Positions 25,642 to 36,176 of a stretch of DNA of 36,176 bases are shown here, in pieces. The position numbers and the translations under genes are program-made. Under the pieces are notes generated by a model. That model saw only the letters and a list, made by a program, of their open reading frames with translations. It ran no database searches and was not told where the DNA came from. The stretch is from Gammaproteobacteria bacterium. Its GTDB lineage: Bacteria; Pseudomonadota; Gammaproteobacteria; PS1; Pseudothioglobaceae. Position 1 is the stretch's first letter. Each line of letters opens with the position of its first letter. The DNA is taken from contig JAQRMT010000003.1 of assembly GCA_028599035.1 (NCBI GenBank), positions 1-36,176 on the forward strand, in the 5' to 3' direction.

Positions 25642-26047
25642 GTCGGCTTATAACAGCGCATTAGGAATGCTCGCTAGACGCGAGCATTCTTATTTAGAGC
25701 TTACTAGAAAACTCTTGAACACTTACCCAGAAGACGAAATAGCGCAAGCACTAGAAAAACTCAAACAACAAAACTACCAGTCTGATAAGCGATTTTCCAA
25801 CGAATTTATTCAAATGCGTTTTAATCAGGGTAAAGGCCCAGTTAAGATAGCTATTGATTTAAAGCAACGAGGCATTGAACATTTTGATTTGTCTGAGTAT
25901 GATTTTTTTGCCTTAGCAAAAGAAATTAGAACATCAAAATATGGCAAAGAAGTCCCAAGTAATTACAAAGAAAAAGCCAAACAACAGCGTTTTTTGCAAT
26001 CTAGGGGGTTTGGATTTGATGAAATTAAGTTTTCTTTTGAGTCGTAA
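25634..26047 (+). CDS. recX: RecX, regulator of RecA (probable CTG start)
   Basis: The track starts at the ATG 25667 (126 aa). The frame is open back to a TGA at 25616, and the upstream codons give [11 protein letters not shown] before [16 protein letters not shown], matching the RecX N-terminal pattern with conserved ALxxLARREHS. At 25667 aggA touches the ATG, which is too close for a Shine-Dalgarno. A CTG at 25634 has AGGA eight bases upstream and would give 137 aa overlapping recA by 8 bp. The remaining protein has the helical repeats of RecX ([20 protein letters not shown]) and ends with [18 protein letters not shown]. RecX caps or inhibits RecA filaments. The stop codon is the first triplet of repeat copy 1. 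Confidence 0.85.
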   Translation: MNKSAYNSALGMLARREHSYLELTRKLLNTYPEDEIAQALEKLKQQNYQSDKRFSNEFIQMRFNQGKGPVKIAIDLKQRGIEHFDLSEYDFFALAKEIRTSKYGKEVPSNYKEKAKQQRFLQSRGFGFDEIKFSFES

Positions 26048-26124
26048 AAGAAAACGCCCATCAAAGATGGGCGTCGGGCCAAACGCATTTAAGTTTGTTT
26101 GGTGTGGTGTAAGTAATTATACAT
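26045..26124. repeat. 80-nt structured repeat, copy 1
   Basis: It begins at the recX stop codon. The first 65 nt match copy 2 at 64 positions. Three hairpins are possible: cgcccatc/gatgggcg, ccaaac/gtttgg, and a distal stem gtgta...tatac (26107-26122). On the minus strand the first hairpin is followed by ttttcttt, which resembles an intrinsic terminator, so the element may be read right to left. No coding sense was found in either direction. Confidence 0.8.
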
Positions 26125-26172
26125 AAAAAAATAGTTCAATATGAACCCTTTTTTAGTAATATGAATATTCTT

Positions 26173-26252
26173 TAAAAGAAAACGCCCATCAGAGATGGGC
26201 GTCGGGCCAAACGCATTTAAGTTTGTTTGGTGTGGTGCGAAGGATTGCACAT
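26173..26252. repeat. 80-nt structured repeat, copy 2
   Basis: It lies 128 bp after copy 1, separated by a 48-bp AT-rich spacer. The only change in the first 65 nt is in the loop of hairpin 1 (aaa to aga). The last 15 nt differ at seven positions, yet the distal stem is kept (gtgcg...tgcac at 26235-26250), with paired changes T-A to C-G and G-T to G-C. It ends 35 bp before the NYN-domain gene, and its right edge overlaps a possible -35 (TTGCAC, 26245-26250). Confidence 0.8.
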
Positions 26253-26287
26253 CTTGATAGAAAAAAAATACACTAAGGTGAAAAAAC

Positions 26288-26896
26288 ATGAAAAATACAA
26301 CACATAGGGTCATTATTTATATTGATGGTTTTAATTTTTATTACGGTATTCGTTCACTTGGACAACAATACAAATGGCTTGATGTCGAGGCTTTATCACA
26401 AAGTTTTATTGAAAAAGACGAAGATTTGATTGCTGTTAAATTTTTTACTGCAAAATTAAATGGTAGAAATGAGGCGGCGGATAGGCAAAGTATTTATTGG
26501 GATGCACTTTCTAAACATTGTCCCAAGGTGCAAATTATTGAAGGTTATTTTGCTAAAGCAAGAAAGTGCAAGCATTGCGACAATAAAAATAATGAAGAAA
26601 AGCAAACCGATGTGAATATCGCTTGTGAGATTTTACAAGATTGTTATGAGGATAAATTTGATGTTGCTTATTTGGTGAGTGGTGACAGTGATTTAGTGAC
26701 ACCGATTAAAAAAGCGCTGTTATTGGGTGAAACCATCATTATTGCCAATCCACCCAATCGAAAAAGTATGGAATTAAGCGATAATGCAACTAGTTGCTTC
26801 GATATTAGTGAAAATCGTTTGCGTAAACATCAATTGCCAGAACAGATACCCACCAAACGCAACCCTTTAAAGCGACCAGAAAAATGGAAAAAATGA
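26288..26896 (+). CDS. NYN-domain (PIN-like) putative ribonuclease
   Basis: 202 aa, soluble. The NYN/LabA (DUF88-like) fold is shown by VIIYIDGFNFYYGI (Asp13), QTDVNIACEIL (Asp108) and YLVSGDSDLVTPIKKA (Asp133, Asp135), the acidic residues expected to bind metal. A short Cys pair, CKHC at 94-97, sits before the TDVNIA motif, as in many NYN proteins. The basic tail KRNPLKRPEKWKK may bind RNA. The ATG follows an aaggtg Shine-Dalgarno. Members of this superfamily are RNases, but the substrate here is unknown. The stop overlaps the next gene by ATGA, and two structured repeats lie immediately upstream. Confidence 0.88.
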   Translation: MKNTTHRVIIYIDGFNFYYGIRSLGQQYKWLDVEALSQSFIEKDEDLIAVKFFTAKLNGRNEAADRQSIYWDALSKHCPKVQIIEGYFAKARKCKHCDNKNNEEKQTDVNIACEILQDCYEDKFDVAYLVSGDSDLVTPIKKALLLGETIIIANPPNRKSMELSDNATSCFDISENRLRKHQLPEQIPTKRNPLKRPEKWKK

Positions 26897-27270
26897 ACAA
26901 AATATTTACTCTACATTCGCCGTTATATATTAAATATCCGAATGGAGAAACTCGGGTAATTGAGGAGATTTTTCAGCATCCAAAAGGGGTTTTGTATTTT
27001 GAATTGTTTTGGGAGAAAGACCCAGAATACAGCATTCATTTGATTAAAGGCAAGATTACGGGCGATGGACCTTGGCGAGTCGGTGAATGTAGTTTTCATG
27101 TATTGGGGTGTAATCATACGCATCCACAAATGTGTGAAATGCACAGTTTTTGGCAAAGCGAATTATTACAAAACTCTGGACAGTTCAGAAGTGGTGAAGT
27201 GGTAAAAATTGCCTTAGAAAAAGGCGCTATTTTGCCCGATGACTATCCAATAAACGACAAAAAATTTTAA
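26893..27270 (+). CDS. Uncharacterised 125-aa protein, coupled to the NYN gene
   Basis: The start is probably the ATG at 26893, whose ATGA overlaps the NYN stop; the track uses 26884, three codons earlier. I do not recognise the family. It looks soluble and beta-rich (KIFTLHSPLYIKYPNGETRV, GVLYFELFW). It has an unusual Cys/His cluster in GECSFHVLGCNHTHPQMCEM, with three Cys and several His that could bind a metal. The C-terminal part, FRSGEVVKIALEKGAILPDD, looks like a helical cap. The next gene begins two bases after its stop. Coupling on both sides suggests it acts with the NYN protein or with the exporter. Confidence 0.75.
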   Translation: MNKIFTLHSPLYIKYPNGETRVIEEIFQHPKGVLYFELFWEKDPEYSIHLIKGKITGDGPWRVGECSFHVLGCNHTHPQMCEMHSFWQSELLQNSGQFRSGEVVKIALEKGAILPDDYPINDKKF

Positions 27271-27272
27271 AA

Positions 27273-30500
<3,228 letters not shown>

Positions 30501-30523
<23 letters not shown>

Positions 30524-32345
30524 AATACACATCTAATACCGCTTTAGCAAGTGGTGCAGCTTTTGCACTACCACTACCAGCGTTCTCTACAATAACGGCA
30601 ATTGCAATTTTGGGGCTCTCAATAGGTGCAAATCCAGTAAATAATGCATGGTCTCGTAAGTGCTCCTCTAAATTAGCTGCAATATACTGCTCTTCAGCAT
30701 CCAAGCCAAATACTTGAGCAGTCCCTGTCTTCCCTGCTAGGGTATATCTTAAGTTTTTGTTAAGTCTCCTAGCGGTGCCTTTTGGCGTATAGATGGCTTG
30801 TCTCATGCCTTCAATCACATCTTCCCAATTATGAATGTTTTTAATAGGGATTTGTTTCTGAGAACTTTTATTTGTATTTTTAATGTCACCCCCTGATACT
30901 TGTGTACTCTTTAGTAATTTAGGTTGAATAATTATGCCTTTATTGGCTAAAGCTGCCGTGGCAACAGCTAGTTGTAATGGGCTAGCAGTCATAAAGCCTT
31001 GCCCAATACCTGTAATCAAGGTTTCTCCTCGATACCAAGGCTCATCTTTATTGATTTTTTTCCAAGCCTTTGAAGGTAAGATGCCACCCTGTTCTCCGGG
31101 GATATCAATACCCGTTATTTCGCCAAAATTAAAAGGTTTTAAGCCATGATGTAAGTTATCAATCCCCATTTTGTTGGCTAAGTCATAAAAAAATACATCA
31201 TTTGATCGAGCAATAGCGTCTATAACATTAACATCACCGTGACCATTTCTGTCCCAATTATGAAACTTGCGTTTTACACCAGGTAGTTGGTAATAGCCTC
31301 TGTCAAATACAGTGAATTGATTATTGATTGCACCTTGCTCTAGTCCAGCAAGTGCCACCATAGGCTTAATGGTGGAGGCAGGGGGATACAAGCCTTGAAT
31401 GGTGCGATTAAGTTGTGGGATGTCTTTTGAAATTTGTAATTTTTTATAATTTTTGTGTGAGATGCCATTTACAAACCAATTAGGGTTGTAAATAGGGGTG
31501 CTTACCATCACCAGTACTTCGCCATTCGTGGTGTCAATTGCCACAATAGCACCGCGTTTACCTTTGAGTAAAGATTCCGCCTTTTTTTGCAATTCTAAAT
31601 CAATACTAAGATACAGGTCTGTGCCTTTTTCTGCCGCTTGAATAATCTGCGTATTAATAACTCTGCCAGTTACATTGCGTTCAATTTGTTTCTTGCCATT
31701 TTTTCCATGCAAGAGTGTTTCGTATTGCCTTTCAATGCCAGTTTTTCCTACAAAAGAAGTGCCTAAATAATTTTTCTTGTCATAGAAGGCCTTGTCTTTT
31801 TTGTTCATTCTAGATATATAGCCAGTTACATGGACACTAGAGTCATTGTGAGGGTAGATGCGATGAAAATAAGGTTCAATATCAACGCCAATAAATTGGT
31901 TGCTGACTAAAAATTCTGCCACCTGTTTTTCACTCAATTTGTGCTTGAGTGGGATGTTGTGGAATTTTTTATAGCGTTTTTTATTTTTATTAAAAATACC
32001 AATATCTTTATCATTAATAAAATCATACTGTTTAAGCAATAACAATGTTTCAGGAATATTGTTGGTTTTCTCAGGGGTGAGTGTGAGCTTATAGGCGAGC
32101 TGATTGTTGGCAATGACCTTGCCGTTGCGATCAAAGATTTTTCCACGAGCCGAGGCTATTGGCAATAGTCGCATTTGATTGCCTAGAGATTCTTCGGTGT
32201 AATAGTCATAATTACTGATTTGCAGATTGTAAAGTTTTGAAATTAAAACCAAAGTCAGAATAAAAATAAAAACAAACGCTAGAACCAACCTACTAGAAAA
32301 AATCTTATTTTCTAATGCAGTGTTACTAATTTTATCCATAGACAT
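30501..32345 (-). CDS. mrdA: Penicillin-binding protein 2 (elongation transpeptidase)
   Basis: 614 aa. One N-terminal membrane helix (about residues 18-38) is followed by the PBP dimer domain with ASARGKIFDRNGKVIANN. The transpeptidase domain has the catalytic serine in PPASTIKPMV (Ser324, Lys327), SND at 381-383 and KTGTAQV at 539-545. PBP2 cross-links peptidoglycan during side-wall growth with RodA and MreBCD. It is the last gene of mreB-mreC-mreD-mrdA, three bases after mreD. rodA, often next, is absent: the convergent unknown gene lies there instead and overlaps by 23 bp. Confidence 0.96.
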
Positions 32346-32348
32346 TTA

Positions 32349-32819
32349 TTAATGTTTGCATTTTGAGAGTATTAATTGCACTACGGGCCAAAATAATGCA
32401 CTTGATAAGGGGGCGGCTAGTAAATAGTAATTGAAATTAAGACTCTGAGTAGATAAAGCATGCACTAATAGCAATACAAGTAAATAGATGGCAGATGCAC
32501 TAAATATATAAATTTGTTGGGTACTGAGATTGGAAACGGCAAAGGATTGTTTTATCTTGACAATAAAAGCACTACTCAAGATGAGTGCCAAGGCATTTTG
32601 AGCTAAAATATTTCCATACAGCACATCAATTAAAACACCCAATATCAAGGCGAAAAAGAATTGCCCTTGAGGTTTGAAACAAATCAGCCAATAAGTGAAA
32701 AACAGTAACGCCCAAAAAGGAGCAACATCTAAAACGATTGCAGGCAAAGGCGCCGCACTGATGATGAGCGTAAATAAGGTAATTTTAGCAAGAAAAATAT
32801 AAGGTCTTTGAATGTTCAT
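32349..32819 (-). CDS. mreD: Rod shape-determining protein MreD
   Basis: 156 aa, hydrophobic, with about five membrane helices. It begins MNIQRPYIFLAKITLFTLII, and the middle part has FFALILGVLIDVLYGNILAQ, matching the MreD pattern of a Gly-Asp helix after the second loop. It acts in the inner membrane with MreC to link MreB filaments to the peptidoglycan machinery. It lies two bases after the mreC stop and three bases before mrdA, so all are one transcript. Sequence conservation in MreD is low, and the assignment leans on position. Confidence 0.9.
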   Translation of the reverse strand: MNIQRPYIFLAKITLFTLIISAAPLPAIVLDVAPFWALLFFTYWLICFKPQGQFFFALILGVLIDVLYGNILAQNALALILSSAFIVKIKQSFAVSNLSTQQIYIFSASAIYLLVLLLVHALSTQSLNFNYYLLAAPLSSALFWPVVQLILSKCKH

Positions 32820-32821
32820 AT

Positions 32822-33628
32822 CTAGTTGTCAATAGTGCTATTAATTAAAACAAATTCCAGTTGTTCAATGGTTTGTGCTGGAGTGAGCTCAATTGTTAAA
32901 AATGAATCATTTGCTCGTTTTTCTATATGACTAACACGCCCTACTGGGTATCCTGCTGGGAATTTTGAGCCAATGGCACTGCTTAAAAAGACATCCCCAA
33001 GCACCACATCAAGTTCAGATTCAACAAAGCGCACCACTAACCTCCCCCGACGAGAAGACATACCTTTGCCAATGCCACGGATACCATTTCGTTGGTTTTT
33101 AACGGGGATATGTTGGGTTGGGTCAGTTATCAGCAATATGGTTGCATAAAAAGGCGTTACTTGGGTAATTTGCCCAAGTATGCCATCAGCGCCTAGTGCG
33201 ACTTGACCGACTTTAATGCCATCGCTACTGCCTTTATTAACAACAATTTGTTTTTTTAATCGTGATTGGGCGACGGAACTAACATGTGTTAATATAAACG
33301 CCTCTTTATCAAATTGATAGCGTGATTTTAATAATTGAGTGAGTTTTTGGTTTTCTAGTAATAGGGCATTATGATCTTGCAAGTCAACCTTTAAACGAAT
33401 TAATTCAACCTTGAATTGTTTATTTTGATTTAATAAAAGTTGTTTTGTGGTGCCTTGCTCGTTAATCCAAATATAGAGTTGAGAGGGCAAATTAACCAAC
33501 AAATATACGGGTGAGATGAGTTTGGCAATAGAGTGTTTAAGGCTATCCAAATAGGAGAATTTATAATCTGAAAAGATCATAAAAATCGCAAGCACGATAG
33601 GTATAAAAAGTTTCAGAAATTCTTGCAT
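32822..33628 (-). CDS. mreC: Rod shape-determining protein MreC
   Basis: 268 aa from the ATG at 33628; the track uses a GTG five codons earlier (33643), but only the ATG has a nearby AGGGGG. One N-terminal membrane helix (LFIPIVLAIFMIF) is followed by a coiled-coil region with NKQFKVELIRLKVDLQDHNA and the periplasmic beta domain with VVNKGSSDGIKVGQVALGAD and GILGQITQV. MreC scaffolds PBP2 in the periplasm. It is 25 bp after mreB and two bases before mreD. Confidence 0.93.
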   Translation of the reverse strand: MQEFLKLFIPIVLAIFMIFSDYKFSYLDSLKHSIAKLISPVYLLVNLPSQLYIWINEQGTTKQLLLNQNKQFKVELIRLKVDLQDHNALLLENQKLTQLLKSRYQFDKEAFILTHVSSVAQSRLKKQIVVNKGSSDGIKVGQVALGADGILGQITQVTPFYATILLITDPTQHIPVKNQRNGIRGIGKGMSSRRGRLVVRFVESELDVVLGDVFLSSAIGSKFPAGYPVGRVSHIEKRANDSFLTIELTPAQTIEQLEFVLINSTIDN

Positions 33629-33653
33629 AAACCCCCTGAACACTTGTGGGATA

Positions 33654-34685
33654 TTATTCTGCTGCCAAAAACCCTATATTGTGCTGACTAATCATATCTA
33701 GGGCGATGCCACCACCACGAGCCACACAAGTTAAAGGGTCATCGGCAATACGCACAGGCAACTTGGTTTCTTTGCTGATAAGCATGTCCAGGCCTTCTAA
33801 CAGTGCGCCACCACCTGTTAATACCAAGCCATTTTCTGCAATATCAGAGCTTAATTCTGGCGGTGTTTGTTCTAATGCTATTCTAACCGCACCAACAACG
33901 GTTGCCAGTGGCTCTTGTAAAGCGCCTCTGATTTCTGTGTTGGTGACTTCAAAAGCCACCGGAATACCTTTGGCAACATCACGACCTCTAAATTGCATCT
34001 TTCTAATTGCACTTGTTTTAAAGGCCGATCCCACCTCTTCTTTGATTTTTTCAGCAGTAGATTCGCCAATAATAATGCCGTGTTCTCTACGCACAAATTT
34101 AACAATATGGTCGTCAAATACATCGCCACCCACGCGCAGTGAGTCGGAATAGACAATGCCATTGAGCGACATAATTGCAATTTCTGTTGTACCACCACCA
34201 ATATCAACAACCATAGCGCCTGAGGCTTTGCTGATTGCCATGCCAGCGCCTAGTGCTGCTGCCATTGGCTCTTCAATTAAATACACATCTCGCGCGCCCG
34301 CACCAACGGCACTTTCTTTAATCGCACGGCGTTCTACTTGGGTAGCGCCGCAAGGCACACAAATAAGCACCTTAGGGCTGGGTGAGAAAAACCCAGAATG
34401 CAAGACTTTCTTAATAAAGTGTTGTAACATTTTTTCCGTGATTTTGAAGTCAGCAATAACGCCGTCTTTCATTGGTCGAATTGCCTCAATTGAACCAGGC
34501 GTTCTACCTAACATATCCTTAGCATCTTGACCGACTGCGATAACAGTCGCCTCTGTTGCGCCTCTTTCGTGATGAATGGCGACAACAGATGGCTCGTTTA
34601 ATACGATTTCGCCATCCATAAAAATAAGCGTGTTAGCTGTGCCAAGATCAATAGAAAGACTTTGAGGTTTGAAAAAATTAAACAT
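33654..34685 (-). CDS. mreB: Rod shape-determining actin homologue MreB
   Basis: 343 aa. The actin-type ATP-binding motifs are [12 protein letters not shown] near the N-terminus and [20 protein letters not shown] in the middle; [13 protein letters not shown] and [14 protein letters not shown] complete the nucleotide pocket. MreB filaments under the membrane direct side-wall synthesis. A ggag Shine-Dalgarno sits five bases before the ATG. It heads the mreBCD-mrdA transcript and diverges from fumarase over a 92-bp gap. An ORF on the opposite strand (34156..34530) is a shadow. Confidence 0.98.
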   Translation of the reverse strand: MFNFFKPQSLSIDLGTANTLIFMDGEIVLNEPSVVAIHHERGATEATVIAVGQDAKDMLGRTPGSIEAIRPMKDGVIADFKITEKMLQHFIKKVLHSGFFSPSPKVLICVPCGATQVERRAIKESAVGAGARDVYLIEEPMAAALGAGMAISKASGAMVVDIGGGTTEIAIMSLNGIVYSDSLRVGGDVFDDHIVKFVRREHGIIIGESTAEKIKEEVGSAFKTSAIRKMQFRGRDVAKGIPVAFEVTNTEIRGALQEPLATVVGAVRIALEQTPPELSSDIAENGLVLTGGGALLEGLDMLISKETKLPVRIADDPLTCVARGGGIALDMISQHNIGFLAAE

Positions 34686-34777
34686 AAAAACTCCGCTTAG
34701 GTATTAGATAAAATAAATAGCAGATATAATACTATAAATAGCCAATAACTTCTTAACAAATTCAGGCAATAATTAAT
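34686..34777. promoter_or_regulatory. Divergent promoter region between mreB and fumarase
   Basis: A 92-bp AT-rich gap between two outward-facing genes. TATAAT at 34725-34730 on the + strand, about 48 bases before the fumarase ATG, and tattat in the complement are candidate -10 boxes. No convincing -35 hexamer was identified. The fumarase start has only a weak agg upstream, while mreB has a good Shine-Dalgarno. Confidence 0.4.
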
Positions 34778-36176
34778 ATGAAAATCCAACAAAACCATGT
34801 GATTGAAAGCATTGCCAATGCTTTGCAATATATTTCTTACTATCACAGTCCTGATTTCATTCAGGCGATGGCAAATGCTTATGAAAAAGAAACCCATCAG
34901 ACTGCTAAAAATGCCATTGCCCAAATTTTAATTAATTCAAAAATGGCAGCGATTGGACAGCGCCCAATGTGTCAAGACACAGGCATTGTTAATGTCTTTG
35001 TTGAAGTAGGCATGAATGTCTCGTGGGCAGCAGATTTATCCTTAGAAGATATGATTAACGAAGGCGTTCGTCAAGCCTACACCAAGGCAGAAAACCCCCT
35101 TCGTGCCTCAATTGTCAAAGACCCACTGTTTAGCAGAACCAACACCAAAGACAACACCCCAGCCGTTATTCAAATGAAAGTGGTCAAGGGCAATCAACTT
35201 AACTTTATCGTTGCCGCTAAAGGCTGTGGTTCAGAAAATAAGGCAAAATTTGCCATTCTACAGCCCGATAGTAATGTGGTTGATTGGATTATTGAGACAA
35301 TTCCAACCATGGGTGCAGGCTGGTGTCCACCAGGCATTATTGGCATTGGCGTGGGCGGTACGGCCGAAAAAGCTATGCTCATGGCAAAAGAAAGCCTGAT
35401 GGAACCGATTGATATTCAAAACATTGCCCAAAAAACAAACCCAAACAATCTGGAAAAATTACGCCTAGAACTGATGGAAAAAATCAACAATCTTGGTATT
35501 GGTGCTCAAGGTCTGGGTGGCTTAACCACTGTGTTAGATATTAAGATTAAAGATTACCCAACCCACGCCGCCTCTCAAGCTGTTGCCTTGATTCCAAACT
35601 GTGCCGCTACTCGTCATCTGCATTTTTCTATGGATGGCTCAGGCGTAGCAACCCTGCCAGAAGTGGATATGAGCATTTATCCTGAGTTAGAAATGGATTA
35701 TTCTAAGTATGAAAAAGTTGACTTAAACTCACTCACTCGCCAACAAATGACCCAATGGAGTATTGGCGATACCTTGTTACTCACTGGCACGCTCATCACT
35801 GGTAGAGACGCAGCACATAGCCGTCTTAAGCAAATGCTAGACAATGGCGAAGGTCTGCCCAAAGGCGTAGATTTTAAGAATAAATTTATCTATTATGTCG
35901 GCCCAGTGGATGCTGTCAACGATGAGGTGATTGGCCCTGCAGGCCCTACTACTGCCACACGCATGGATAAGTTTACCGATATGATGCTAGAACAAACAGA
36001 AATATTTGGTATGATTGGAAAAGCCGAGCGAGGTGCAGCAACCACGCAAAGCATCAAAAAACATCAAGCCAGTTATTTGATTGCCGTGGGCGGTGCGGCT
36101 TATTTGATTTCTAAATCTATTAAAAAAGCCAAAAAAATAGCCTTCACAGAAATGGGTATGGAGGCTATTTATGAAT
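34778..36176 (+). CDS. Class I fumarate hydratase (iron-sulfur), 3' end cut off
   Basis: 466 codons read without a stop from the ATG at 34778 to the window edge; the family is near 500 aa, so about 40 residues are missing. The gene is absent from the ORF track because it has no stop. The N-terminal domain has IGQRPMCQDTGIVNVFVEVG (Cys65), AAKGCGSENKAKF and MGAGWCPPGIIGIGVGG (Cys183), and the later ALIPNCAATRHLHFSMDG has Cys275. Spacing of Cys65, 183 and 275 suits the three [4Fe-4S] ligands. The C-terminal swivel domain has YYVGPVDAVNDEVIGPAGPT and TATRMDKFTDMMLEQT. It interconverts fumarate and malate in the TCA cycle. The pattern fits the two-domain (TtdA+TtdB-like) form. Confidence 0.93.
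   Translation, partial: MKIQQNHVIESIANALQYISYYHSPDFIQAMANAYEKETHQTAKNAIAQILINSKMAAIGQRPMCQDTGIVNVFVEVGMNVSWAADLSLEDMINEGVRQAYTKAENPLRASIVKDPLFSRTNTKDNTPAVIQMKVVKGNQLNFIVAAKGCGSENKAKFAILQPDSNVVDWIIETIPTMGAGWCPPGIIGIGVGGTAEKAMLMAKESLMEPIDIQNIAQKTNPNNLEKLRLELMEKINNLGIGAQGLGGLTTVLDIKIKDYPTHAASQAVALIPNCAATRHLHFSMDGSGVATLPEVDMSIYPELEMDYSKYEKVDLNSLTRQQMTQWSIGDTLLLTGTLITGRDAAHSRLKQMLDNGEGLPKGVDFKNKFIYYVGPVDAVNDEVIGPAGPTTATRMDKFTDMMLEQTEIFGMIGKAERGAATTQSIKKHQASYLIAVGGAAYLISKSIKKAKKIAFTEMGMEAIYE

Noticed and set aside
26045-26252. CRISPR array
   Set aside because: Only two copies, of 80 nt each, with one 48-bp AT-rich spacer and no cas genes; unit length and internal hairpins do not fit.
26089-26313. 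Minus-strand 74-aa ORF and + strand 61-aa ORF over the repeats
   Set aside because: Their residues come from the repeat sequence, there is no ribosome site, and the pattern of differences between copies preserves stems rather than codons.
33706-34530. ORFs antisense to mreB (33706..34152, 34156..34530)
   Set aside because: mreB is unambiguous on the other strand; these are shadows produced by its codon pattern.

Overview
The window looks like the chromosome of a low-GC, sulfur-oxidising gammaproteobacterium of the SUP05 / Thioglobus / Bathymodiolus-symbiont type. This rests on gammaproteobacterial-type protein sequences throughout, AT-rich codon use and a compact soxXYZA cluster followed by a soxK-like gene. 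An intact recA argues against the recA-less vesicomyid symbionts Ruthia and Vesicomyosocius. The lineage is inferred, because there is no rRNA here. No phage, transposase, IS element or CRISPR array was seen.

Layout. (1) 1-12105, + strand: the 3' end of tuf, its terminator, tRNA-Trp(CCA), then secE-nusG-rplK-rplA-rplJ-rplL-rpoB-rpoC. Several RNA control elements are visible: a probable L1-binding leader before rplK, an L10 leader before rplJ, a terminator/attenuator plus stem-loops between rplL and rpoB, and a strong terminator after rpoC. (2) 12159-16197, +: trpE, then soxX-soxY-soxZ-soxA-soxK-like, closed by a 13-bp-stem terminator. (3) 16238-19702, +: dnaE, overlapping convergently with comEC. 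(4) 19690-24568, - strand: ribD-coaBC (4-bp overlap), a 332-bp gap carrying two inverted DnaA boxes, then comEC. (5) 24616-26047, +: recA and recX. (6) 26045-26252: two copies of an 80-nt structured repeat. (7) 26288-30523, +: a tightly packed cluster of NYN-domain nuclease, unknown 125-aa protein, Atm1-type ABC exporter, tgt and an unknown receiver-like 124-aa protein. (8) 34685-30501, -: mreB-mreC-mreD-mrdA, the cell-shape operon. (9) 34778 to the end, +: class I fumarase, cut off by the window edge and therefore missing from the ORF track.

Most of the window is conserved housekeeping sequence. The least explained part is about 26.0-27.3 kb. There, two nearly identical 80-nt elements share a 3' hairpin whose stem is kept by paired base changes. 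They lie directly upstream of a NYN/PIN-like RNase gene that overlaps an unknown Cys/His-rich gene and is packed tightly with tgt, a tRNA-modifying enzyme. Whether the repeats and the nuclease form one functional unit is a hypothesis, not something the sequence proves.

Several starts differ from the ORF track: rplA 1738, soxY 14112, ribD 24568, recX probably a CTG at 25634, the unknown gene 26893, tgt 29053, the receiver-like gene 30149 and mreC 33628.
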